Positions 1 through 6,808 of a stretch of 16,441 nucleotides of DNA are shown one piece after another. The stretch's first letter is position 1, and each line of letters opens with the position of its first letter. Made by a program: the position numbers and the translations under genes. Under the pieces are notes generated by a model. That model saw only the letters and a list, made by a program, of their open reading frames with translations, searched no databases and was not told the origin of the DNA. This stretch comes from an uncultured Spirochaetaceae bacterium (GTDB lineage: Bacteria; Spirochaetota; Spirochaetia; Sphaerochaetales; Sphaerochaetaceae), in NCBI GenBank assembly GCA_944389985.1, contig CALXON010000107.1, positions 1 to 16,441 on the forward strand, read 5' to 3'.

Positions 1-38
1 AGCATAAGTGCAAGAAGGACTGCCAATGTCTTTTTCAT
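1..38 (-). CDS. N-terminus of an exported protein, possibly a sugar-binding lipoprotein (partial)
   Basis: Only the first 12 codons are in the window. They read MKKTLAVLLALM, a lysine-rich start followed by a hydrophobic core, which is the beginning of a signal peptide. A good ribosome binding site (GGAGGT on the minus strand, around positions 43-48) lies 4-5 bases before the ATG. The gene follows xylulokinase on the same strand. From that position I infer a periplasmic or lipoprotein sugar-binding component of an ABC transporter, but the lipobox and mature domain lie outside the window. The start and export are well supported; the function is a guess from context. Confidence 0.6.
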   Translation of the reverse strand, partial: MKKTLAVLLALM

Positions 39-93
39 ACAACCTCCAATACCGGACAGACCGGCATAAACAATTAAATCTTTTCAAATTTCA

Positions 94-111
94 CTGATAC
101 AACCGTATCAG
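94..111 (-). other. Intercistronic stem-loop at the xylB stop codon
   Basis: A perfect inverted repeat with 7-base arms (CTGATAC / GTATCAG) surrounds a 4-base loop and includes the xylB stop codon (108-110). On the minus strand it is followed by TGAAATTTGAAAAGATTT, an interrupted rather than continuous T tract. It is therefore a weak terminator at best. It could instead be a processing or stabilising hairpin that makes expression differ between xylB and the exported protein downstream. The sequence between it and that gene also holds a poor promoter match (TTGTAT, 18 bases, TTTAAT; 73-102) and a short CCGG/CCGG repeat (52-64). Confidence 0.4.
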
Positions 112-1580
112 ACTGAGAACATCGGTACAGAAGCATCCACGAGGCTGTGCCACTTTTCATAGAGCTTCATGTACTTCTCATGATTGGCCTTGTCAGGCAG
201 GGCGCTCTTCGAGTCATCAAATGCGATGTTCTCGGAGACAACATCCGCGATCTCTCCTCCCTTCATGAGCCAGATGCCCTGTAAAGCAGAGCCGAGAGCC
301 GCAGCCTCGGATGATACCGGGACGCGTACCGGACAGCCGGACATGTCAGCGACAAGCTGTCTCCAGAACGGACTCTTTGAACCGCCTCCTGTGAGTATGA
401 TCGAATCGACCGCGATTCCGTTCTCACGGAAGGCCTCAAGACCGAGGAGGAACTCGAACGTAACACCTTCAAGAGTTGCCCTTGCGATGTTCTCTGCCTT
501 CACGTTGTCAGGGGTCATACCGAAGAGTATGCCCTTTCCCTCGGGAAGATCAGGAACACGCTCGCCATTGAAGAACGGGAGCATCATGAGTCCCTCGGAT
601 CCGATCGGGGCCTTCTCTGCCCTTCCGTCGAATTCCCTGACATCGAATCCCATGAAGCCGCGCATGATCTCAGAAGCGACAGTGCAGTTCATGGTGCAGA
701 GAAGCGGAAGCCATGTCCCATGTGAGGAGCAGAACGATGCAAGTCTGTTCTCACTGTCATGGAAAGCATGGGAGACCGAGGAGAAGAGCGTTCCGGATGT
801 ACCAAGACTCATCGTGACGGCACCGTCAGTGACAGCACCTGTGCCGATGGCGCTCATCATGTTGTCACCACCACCCGATGCGACCTTGACGCTCCCGGGA
901 ATTCCGAGCTCTCCGGCGGTCTCTGAAGAGACGCTGCCGATGATGCACGGAGAAGGAAGGATCTCAGGAAGCTTTCCGATAAGGTCGGGAGAGATGGCCT
1001 TCACCACATCCTCATCCCAAGTTCCCTTGAAGATATCCATGAGACCTGTACCTGATGCATCACCTCTCTCCATCACCCTCATGCCTGTAAGGTAGAAGTT
1101 GAGGTAGTCATGCGGGAGCATGACCGTCTTCATGTGGTCATAGAGATCCGGATGATTCTTCCTGAACCAGAGGATCTTGCTGGCAGTGTAGCCCGGGAGG
1201 ATCGGGTTGCCGATCCTCTCTGCAAGGGCCTTTCTTCCGCCCATCTTCTCCTCTATCTCATGGCACTCCGGAGCGGTTGATGTGTCACACCAGAGCTTGA
1301 CGTCATAGAGAACAGAGCCGTCTTCTGCCACAGGCACGAATCCATGCTGCTGCCCGGAAACCGAGATTACCTCGATTTCAGAACGGATCTCAGCTGGAAT
1401 CGCATTGAAGCACTTTCTGACAGCATCGATCCACCACGAAGCCTTCTGCTCCCTGACACCCCCGTCCTTCACGATAAGCTCGAGAGGCTCGGCATGTGAT
1501 GCCACTATGCTCTTACTTTCCTCATCATATACGATGACCTTTATGCTCTGTGTTCCTGCATCTATTCCAGCTGCAATCAT
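108..1580 (-). CDS. xylB: Xylulokinase (FGGY carbohydrate kinase)
   Basis: The 490-residue protein has the normal length for xylulokinase, which phosphorylates D-xylulose to xylulose 5-phosphate for the pentose phosphate pathway in the cytoplasm. It opens with the actin-fold phosphate-binding motif AGIDAGTQSIKVIVYD (residues 4-19). SGQQHG (75-80) is the sugar-site motif typical of xylulokinases. GGGDN (236-240) carries the probable catalytic base Asp239, SLGTSGT (258-264) is the second phosphate loop, and LTGGGSKSPFWRQL (396-409) is the C-terminal FGGY signature. The ATG is preceded by AGGAG at about 9 bases. The gene starts 13 bases after the isomerase stop, so the two form an operon supplying consecutive steps. 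A related ketopentose kinase specificity, such as L-ribulose, cannot be fully excluded because the isomerase partner is not a classical XylA. Confidence 0.9.
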   Translation of the reverse strand: MIAAGIDAGTQSIKVIVYDEESKSIVASHAEPLELIVKDGGVREQKASWWIDAVRKCFNAIPAEIRSEIEVISVSGQQHGFVPVAEDGSVLYDVKLWCDTSTAPECHEIEEKMGGRKALAERIGNPILPGYTASKILWFRKNHPDLYDHMKTVMLPHDYLNFYLTGMRVMERGDASGTGLMDIFKGTWDEDVVKAISPDLIGKLPEILPSPCIIGSVSSETAGELGIPGSVKVASGGGDNMMSAIGTGAVTDGAVTMSLGTSGTLFSSVSHAFHDSENRLASFCSSHGTWLPLLCTMNCTVASEIMRGFMGFDVREFDGRAEKAPIGSEGLMMLPFFNGERVPDLPEGKGILFGMTPDNVKAENIARATLEGVTFEFLLGLEAFRENGIAVDSIILTGGGSKSPFWRQLVADMSGCPVRVPVSSEAAALGSALQGIWLMKGGEIADVVSENIAFDDSKSALPDKANHEKYMKLYEKWHSLVDASVPMFSV

Positions 1581-1593
1581 CTCATCACTCTCC

Positions 1594-3075
1594 TCAGAAC
1601 GGACACTCGTCGCTGTAAAGCATGCCCTTAGGCTGGTTGAAGGAGATGTCCTTCACTCCAAGATATGTGAACACCGCGTGCAGTGCCCTTCCCACATGAC
1701 CGAATGCGACAGCACCGTGGTGCGGGTATCTCTTGCCGATGAGGACATGGCGGTAGAACCTGCCCATCTCAGGAATGGCGAAGATGCCGATTCCGCCGAA
1801 GCTTCTTGTCTTCACAGGGAGGACCTCACCCTGACAGATATATGCCTGGAGTGATGTGTCCGCATTGGAGTGGAGACGGAAGAACGTGATCTCGCCCGGA
1901 GCGATGTCGCCCTCGAGGGTTCCGCGTGTGAAGTCAGGATCATTACCGTTCTCAAGCAGTCTGTTCTGGATCATCTGATACTTGATCGCACCTGCCGAGA
2001 GGCGGCAGAAAGGTGTGTTTCCGCAGTGGAAGCCCATGAATGTATCCTCGAGAGAGTAGTTGTACTTGCCCCTGATCTCAGAGTCATACATATCACGAGG
2101 GACTGTGTTGTTGATGTCGAGAAGAGTGACAGGAGAAGCTGACACACATGTTCCGATGAACTCGGAGAGTGCTCCGTAGATATCGACCTCACAGGCTACA
2201 GGAATTCCGCGGGAAGCAAGGCGGGAATTAACATAGCATGGCTCGAATCCGAACTCCTTGGGGAATGCCGGCCAGCACTTGTCTGCGAATACGACATACT
2301 TCCTTGCGCCCTTATGTGTCTCTGCCCAGTCAAGAAGAGTGATCTCGAACTGTGCCATGCGCGGAAGAAGATCAGGATATGTGTCACCTGTTCCGAGCTC
2401 GTCAGCCATTTCCTTCACGACCGATTCGATTCTCTTGTCTCCTGCGTGGTCGCGGTATGAGACGAGAAGATCAAGCTCGCTGTTCTCCTCGATCTCGACG
2501 CCGAGGTCATACAGAGCCTTGATCGGAGCGTTGCATGCGAAGAAGTCCTGAGGACGTGGTCCGACTGTGATGATCTTGAGGTTCTTGACTCCGATGAGTG
2601 TCCTTGCGACAGGAATGAACTCGGCAATCATCGATGCGCAGGATACAGCATCTCCTACCGGATACTCAGGAATGTATGCTGCAAGCTTCCTCAGACCGAG
2701 GTTGTATGAGCAGTTGAGCATGCCGCAGTATGCGTCTCCGCGTCCGTTGAGAAGGTTGTCTCCCCTCTCCTCTGCAGCTGCCACATACATGACAGGGCCA
2801 TCGAAGTACTTTGCGATGAGAGTCTCAGGAGTCTCCGGTCCGAAGTTGCCGAGGAATACCACGAGGGCATTGCATCCGGCTGTCTTCACCTCATCAAGAG
2901 CCTTGAGAGCGTCATTCTCATTCTCCACTACAGTCGGTGCCTCAAAGACCTCTATGCCGATCTTCTTGCACTCCTCTCCGATCGCCTTCCTTCTGTTCTC
3001 AGAGATCGAGATAACGAAGCAGTCTCTGCTGACTGCGATCATACCGAGCTTAACGTCTGGTATATTCCCTGCCAT
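1594..3075 (-). CDS. Sugar isomerase of the L-fucose/L-arabinose isomerase family
   Basis: This 493-residue cytoplasmic protein resembles the FucI/AraA-like family (COG2407 type), manganese-dependent aldose-ketose isomerases. Candidate metal and catalytic residues are Glu296 in CEVDIYGAL and Asp320 in LLDINN. They are 24 residues apart, the same spacing as Glu337/Asp361 of E. coli FucI as I recall it. His350 (GFHCGN) and the PHHGAVAFGH stretch (451-460) may supply the histidine ligand. The protein is about 100 residues shorter than E. coli FucI, as is usual for this branch. The ATG is preceded by a strong ribosome site (TAAGGAGG, about 3085-3092), a sigma-70-like promoter and a candidate operator. 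Pairing with xylulokinase suggests the product is a ketopentose such as D-xylulose or L-ribulose. The exact substrate cannot be read from sequence. Confidence 0.8.
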   Translation of the reverse strand: MAGNIPDVKLGMIAVSRDCFVISISENRRKAIGEECKKIGIEVFEAPTVVENENDALKALDEVKTAGCNALVVFLGNFGPETPETLIAKYFDGPVMYVAAAEERGDNLLNGRGDAYCGMLNCSYNLGLRKLAAYIPEYPVGDAVSCASMIAEFIPVARTLIGVKNLKIITVGPRPQDFFACNAPIKALYDLGVEIEENSELDLLVSYRDHAGDKRIESVVKEMADELGTGDTYPDLLPRMAQFEITLLDWAETHKGARKYVVFADKCWPAFPKEFGFEPCYVNSRLASRGIPVACEVDIYGALSEFIGTCVSASPVTLLDINNTVPRDMYDSEIRGKYNYSLEDTFMGFHCGNTPFCRLSAGAIKYQMIQNRLLENGNDPDFTRGTLEGDIAPGEITFFRLHSNADTSLQAYICQGEVLPVKTRSFGGIGIFAIPEMGRFYRHVLIGKRYPHHGAVAFGHVGRALHAVFTYLGVKDISFNQPKGMLYSDECPF

Positions 3076-3093
3076 AGTTTTCCTTCCTCCTTA

Positions 3094-3113
3094 GTGTGCG
3101 TGTTCGAGCACAC
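3094..3113 (-). promoter_or_regulatory. Candidate operator (inverted repeat) in the isomerase leader
   Basis: GTGTGC (3094-3099) and GCACAC (3108-3113) form perfect 6-base arms around an 8-base centre, TGTTCGA-like, that is itself nearly palindromic. The repeat sits just downstream of the predicted start point of the isomerase promoter and just upstream of its ribosome site. That is a typical place for a repressor that blocks promoter clearance, for example a LacI- or ROK-family sugar regulator. It could equally act as an RNA hairpin in the 5' leader. The repeat is visible; its role is inferred. Confidence 0.45.
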
Positions 3114-3125
3114 AGAGCATTTCCT

Positions 3126-3153
3126 ATAGTATCTCACTTTGCGTGAATGTCAA
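3126..3153 (-). promoter_or_regulatory. Sigma-70-type promoter for the isomerase/xylB operon
   Basis: On the minus strand a perfect -35 hexamer TTGACA (3148-3153) is followed after 16 bases by TACTAT (3126-3131), a 4-of-6 match to the -10 consensus. Transcription would begin near 3119 and give a leader of about 45 bases that contains the inverted repeat at 3094-3113. A second TATAAT (3165-3170) lies upstream but lacks a good -35. No clear rho-independent terminator of the preceding ybeY operon is visible here, only a T7 run (minus strand, 3196-3202) without a GC-rich stem. Confidence 0.55.
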
Positions 3154-3237
3154 TAACGAATTAAATTATACTACCGTTTTTCAGGCAGGACATAGAAAAA
3201 AAGCTTATAAATGGGAATATATCGGGGGAAAAACACC

Positions 3238-3675
3238 TCAGACGGTATAGAGCTCCTTCATGATCTCCTCCTGCCTGATCAGCATGGGTTCGGATGAGAA
3301 GTCGTTCGTACCGTGATCATACCCCTGGAGATGAAGTATTCCATGGAGAAGAAGGCGGAAAAGCTCCTCATCCTCTGAGACGGAGAAGGCCTCTGCATTC
3401 CGCCTCATGGACTCTGGTGAGATGAAGATGTCCCCGAGCTCCCTCTCCTCTCCTGGAAATGACGGGAACTCCTCTCCGTCAAGGATACGGAACGTGAGCA
3501 CATCCGTGGGTTCATCCTTACCTCTGTACTCGTTGTTGAGCTTCCTGATCTCATCGTCTGAGATGAAGTGAAGGGAGAAATCCCCATCTTCTCCGAGATG
3601 GCTGAGAATCCTGTCAAGACTCTCCTCTATGTTCTTTACATCAACCTGACCGTGCTCATCCTCTATGAAGTACAT
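3238..3675 (-). CDS. ybeY: YbeY endoribonuclease (rRNA maturation factor)
   Basis: This 145-residue protein has the typical YbeY length and the zinc-binding signature HGILHLQGYDH, with His111, His115 and His121 as the three ligands. The conserved segment LNNEYRGKDEPTDVLTF (46-62) is also characteristic. YbeY is a single-strand-specific endoribonuclease needed for 16S rRNA 3'-end processing and ribosome quality control. It is the last gene of its operon and starts 3 bases after the stop of the 7TM-HD gene. A ribosome site (AAGGAG, 6 bases before the ATG) overlaps the end of that gene. Linkage to a PhoH-family ATPase two genes upstream is the usual context, as YbeZ and YbeY are functional partners in many bacteria. 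Confidence 0.95.
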   Translation of the reverse strand: MYFIEDEHGQVDVKNIEESLDRILSHLGEDGDFSLHFISDDEIRKLNNEYRGKDEPTDVLTFRILDGEEFPSFPGEERELGDIFISPESMRRNAEAFSVSEDEELFRLLLHGILHLQGYDHGTNDFSSEPMLIRQEEIMKELYTV

Positions 3676-3678
3676 TCC

Positions 3679-5874
3679 TCACTCCTTCTCGTATTCGATT
3701 CTCTGATGATCCCTTCCCATGAGATAGAGGATGAAGGCTTCCTTGATCTTGTCCAGATCATTGATCGTAAGCTGGCTGTTGTTCAGCTGCTTGTAGTTCA
3801 TCTTGTCTATGATGATGGAGTTTATCAGCTTCTCATACTTCTGGTGGTTCGGGTTCTTCAGCGTTCTTGTGGCTGCCTCAGAGCAGTCTGCGAGCATTAC
3901 GACAGCGCTCTCAGGTGTTGCGGGAATCTTTCCCGTGTACCTGAAGTCCTCCTCGCTGACTGTGAGAGCCCTGTCCTTCGCCTCCCTCACGGCCTCGTTG
4001 TAGAAGTACTTGATCAGGTCATTTCCATGATGCTCGGAGATGATGTCTATGACCTCCTGCGGAAGTCCTATCTCCTTTGCCTTCTCCACTCCGAGCTTGA
4101 CATGGGATTTTATGATAGCAGCGGAGAGTGTCTTGTTGATCTCGTCATGGACATTGCGTCCGTTCTGGTTCTCTATGAAGTACTCGGGATGCTCGGCCTT
4201 TCCGACATCATGATAGAGTCCTCCCACCCGCGCAAGCTCGGCATTGGCTCCGATCACCTTACACGCATCGTATGCCATCTCAGAGACGTTCTTCGAGTGG
4301 TTAAACGTTCCTGGAGCCACCTGGCTGAGTCTGTTGAGTGTCGGTGTATCGGTATACGAGAGCTCATGGAGACGGTAGGATGTCGGAACGTTGAACACCT
4401 TCTCCGCTATCGGGAGGATTATCGAGAGTATGATGAACGAGAGGACGACATTGATCATCGATACGATGACGCTCGAGACGACCACTGAATACGGCTGGCT
4501 GTAGATCATCGAGACCATGAAGGTCACGACGGCCGCAGACAGTGACGAGAAGAGTGTCTGGTAGACAATATCCATTCTCTCGTGACCCGTGCGCATGAAG
4601 AGCATACAGCTCTCTATCACGACGATGAGATAGAAGAACGTGAAGCTTTCAGATGTGGGATAGATCACTGAGAATCCTGCGAGAAGGAGAGCGATGGAGA
4701 ATCCAATTCTCTTCCTTCCCGTGACGGCTGTCGCGAAGACCGGAAGGAAGATGAAAGGAAGGAACGGGTCTATGTACTTCATTCCCTCATCTGCGAGCAC
4801 CAGCACCATGAAGTATGTGCCGGTGAGTATCAGTATGGTGCAGACAAGGAAGATCGTCAGATAGAGAAAGAGTCTGTAGCGGTACTGTATGAAGTAGAAA
4901 AGGAGGAAGATCGTCATGATGAGGAACGAGACTATGTAGGCCGCGTATCCGACAGCTCTTGCAGGAGGTACGGAGACTATCGCGTTCTCCCTCATCCTCT
5001 CGATCGTCCTCAGCTGCTGGTCGGTGACTATCGTGTCGCGGCGGAGTATGTAGTCTCCAGCCTTGATCTCCACGAGTATGGGCGGTACTTTCTCGGCAGC
5101 GCTCTCCCTCATCGCAACTGTAAGTACCGGATCATAGTCGACATTGACGGAAAGAAGCATGACAACGAGATCTGCTATGAGATCCGCACTTCCGCTCATA
5201 AGGTCAGGATAGAGATTTCCGGTCCAGTCAAGGACGAATGAATAGAGACCTGAGAGTGTTACTACATTATCGGTCCTGATCTTCTCGCCGTCATGGGCGA
5301 AATCGACATCACAGGGCTCGATCTCTATGAACGCATAACCGCCTGCCTCAGCCGTTGCTATTCCCTCATCGCTGAAGACTCCCTCGTCGACAAGGAGCGT
5401 GACGCAGTCAGATGTGAGGGAGAGTATCATTGAGGCATCGTTGCCTGAGAGGCTTTTAAGTCTCTGGACCGCGTCACTGTCCAGCACAAGTCCGTTATCC
5501 TCTATGAATCCCGATATGTTTCCTGAGGCATAGGCCTCCTTGAACGCGTTGAGCCTGTTCCTGATCTCGATTGATGATGAGACAGAATATGAGAACTGGG
5601 GAAGCACGCTTCCTGCAGCCCTCCTGACATTCTCATCTGTCGCGACCTCATCCACATAGGAGAAATCCGAAGGTGCGGTGACATCCTCATCTGAGAGCTC
5701 TCCGGGCCTGTATTCCCTCGATATATCGAGAACGAATGCAGGATTTGCTGAAAGAAGAAGAGGATAGATTATGCCCGCAGCGGCTGTGAGCACGACAAGC
5801 AGGTAGAATACCAGCCTCTGCTTCACAGAGAATGATGCAAGCGACTCAGAGATCATTCTGATGCTCTTTCTCAT
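3679..5874 (-). CDS. 7TM-HD family cyclic-di-AMP phosphodiesterase (PgpH-like)
   Basis: The protein (731 residues) has the 7TMR-HD layout. One transmembrane segment (about 20-43) is followed by an extracytoplasmic sensor domain (about 50-300), a cluster of membrane helices (about 305-490) and a cytoplasmic HD domain (about 505-690). Expected metal ligands are present: a His in GTFNHS, the HD pair in GGLYHDVGK, a His in KSH, a His in EHHG and an Asp in LADCSEAA. Characterised members such as Listeria PgpH hydrolyse the second messenger c-di-AMP, which controls osmolyte transport and wall homeostasis; that activity is inferred here. A GTG 6 bases upstream (5880) is in frame, but GGAGG (5881-5885) is spaced 6 bases from the ATG at 5874 and would touch the GTG, so I chose the ATG. 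The start lies inside phoH, a 29-base overlap that suggests coupled translation. Confidence 0.9.
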   Translation of the reverse strand: MRKSIRMISESLASFSVKQRLVFYLLVVLTAAAGIIYPLLLSANPAFVLDISREYRPGELSDEDVTAPSDFSYVDEVATDENVRRAAGSVLPQFSYSVSSSIEIRNRLNAFKEAYASGNISGFIEDNGLVLDSDAVQRLKSLSGNDASMILSLTSDCVTLLVDEGVFSDEGIATAEAGGYAFIEIEPCDVDFAHDGEKIRTDNVVTLSGLYSFVLDWTGNLYPDLMSGSADLIADLVVMLLSVNVDYDPVLTVAMRESAAEKVPPILVEIKAGDYILRRDTIVTDQQLRTIERMRENAIVSVPPARAVGYAAYIVSFLIMTIFLLFYFIQYRYRLFLYLTIFLVCTILILTGTYFMVLVLADEGMKYIDPFLPFIFLPVFATAVTGRKRIGFSIALLLAGFSVIYPTSESFTFFYLIVVIESCMLFMRTGHERMDIVYQTLFSSLSAAVVTFMVSMIYSQPYSVVVSSVIVSMINVVLSFIILSIILPIAEKVFNVPTSYRLHELSYTDTPTLNRLSQVAPGTFNHSKNVSEMAYDACKVIGANAELARVGGLYHDVGKAEHPEYFIENQNGRNVHDEINKTLSAAIIKSHVKLGVEKAKEIGLPQEVIDIISEHHGNDLIKYFYNEAVREAKDRALTVSEEDFRYTGKIPATPESAVVMLADCSEAATRTLKNPNHQKYEKLINSIIIDKMNYKQLNNSQLTINDLDKIKEAFILYLMGRDHQRIEYEKE

Positions 5875-6808
5875 TTCCACCCTCCGAATATGCTCTCACG
5901 ATATCGCGTACGATCCTCGACCGTATCGTGTCACCATGTGTGAATCTTATCACGGAAATCCCCTCAATACCACTTAGAAGGGATGCCGCCTCCTCAAGTC
6001 CCGACTCCGAACGTCTTGCGAGATCGATCTGCGAGGGATCTCCGGAGACTATCGCCTGGCTGTTCTCCCCTATTCTCGTCAGGAACATCTTCATCTGCGA
6101 TCTGGATGCGTTCTGGGCCTCGTCAAGGATCATGACAGCATTGTTCACCGATCTTCCCCTCATGTATGCAAGAGGTGCGACCTCTATGGTTCCCGCATCC
6201 TCCATTCTCTTTATCTGCTGGGGATGGAGGACATACTCCATGGCATCATACAGCGGTCTGAGATATGGGCTGAGCTTCTGCTGGAGATCTCCGGGAAGGA
6301 AGCCGAGTGACTCACCCGCCTCGACAACAGGTCTTGCGAGAAGGAGCTTTCCCTTCCTTCCGGAAAGGACCTCTGAGAGCGCCCATACAACAGAGAGGAA
6401 GGTCTTGCCGGTTCCGGCAGGACCAAGGGCAAGCACCACCTGATCATTTCTCAGTGCTCTCATGAAGCGTTCCTGCTGAGCGCTCTTGGGATATACGGAC
6501 CTGCCCTGCACTGCTATAAAAGGTCTTTCGGAGACGCTTCCGGCAGCTTCCGGATCGGAAAGGAGCTGGTACTCCATGAAGATCTCAGGCTCTGTCAGCA
6601 GGCCGTTCTTCATCGCTGTCTTCTCAAGTCTCTTCATCAGAGGCACGAATGCGGGCGACGGGGAGAGGGATGAAACTGAGGTTCCCCTTACGGAGAGATC
6701 CGTACCGAGCAGAGCCTCAAGATATGAAAGATTCCTGTCATTCGGTCCCAGGACAGCCGCAGCCGCCTCCGGTGTGAATACATAGCTGTCCATCACTGTT
6801 TCTGCCAT
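5846..6808 (-). CDS. ybeZ: PhoH-family ATPase (YbeZ/PhoL-like)
   Basis: This cytoplasmic P-loop ATPase (320 residues from the chosen start) has Walker A GPAGTGKT (129-136), Walker B VMILDEAQNA (225-234) and the family motifs ARPVVEAGESLGFLPGD (158-174) and VSGDPSQIDL (254-263). The divergent N-terminal 100 residues are normal for the PhoH/PhoL group. PhoL proteins are nucleotide-dependent RNA-acting partners of YbeY in rRNA processing, and ybeY lies two genes downstream. Three starts are possible. An ATG at 6829 has no good ribosome site. The ATG at 6808 follows a purine-rich GGAAGGAGAGGA tract. An ATG at 6793 overlaps the lptD stop as TGATG but has no ribosome site of its own. I chose 6808, giving a 16-base overlap with lptD. 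Family assignment is firm; the start is moderately sure. Confidence 0.92.
   Translation of the reverse strand: MAETVMDSYVFTPEAAAAVLGPNDRNLSYLEALLGTDLSVRGTSVSSLSPSPAFVPLMKRLEKTAMKNGLLTEPEIFMEYQLLSDPEAAGSVSERPFIAVQGRSVYPKSAQQERFMRALRNDQVVLALGPAGTGKTFLSVVWALSEVLSGRKGKLLLARPVVEAGESLGFLPGDLQQKLSPYLRPLYDAMEYVLHPQQIKRMEDAGTIEVAPLAYMRGRSVNNAVMILDEAQNASRSQMKMFLTRIGENSQAIVSGDPSQIDLARRSESGLEEAASLLSGIEGISVIRFTHGDTIRSRIVRDIVRAYSEGGNEKEHQNDL

Noticed and set aside
184..1095. 303-codon rightward open frame opposite xylB
   Set aside because: It lies wholly antisense to a clear FGGY kinase, has low-complexity Ser/Pro-rich sequence, and shows no recognisable domain.
3181..3237. Possible rho-independent terminator after ybeY
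   Set aside because: There is a T7 run on the minus strand (3196-3202), but no GC-rich stem directly precedes it; the CCCCC and CCC tracts have no pairing G tracts on the same strand.
3568..4488. 306-codon rightward open frame opposite ybeY and the 7TM-HD gene
   Set aside because: It is antisense to the conserved HD domain; its Leu/Val/Asp-rich translation mirrors the sense codons and matches no family.
5875..5880. GTG start of the 7TM-HD gene at 5880
   Set aside because: The GGAGG ribosome site would directly touch this codon; the ATG at 5874 has ideal 6-base spacing.
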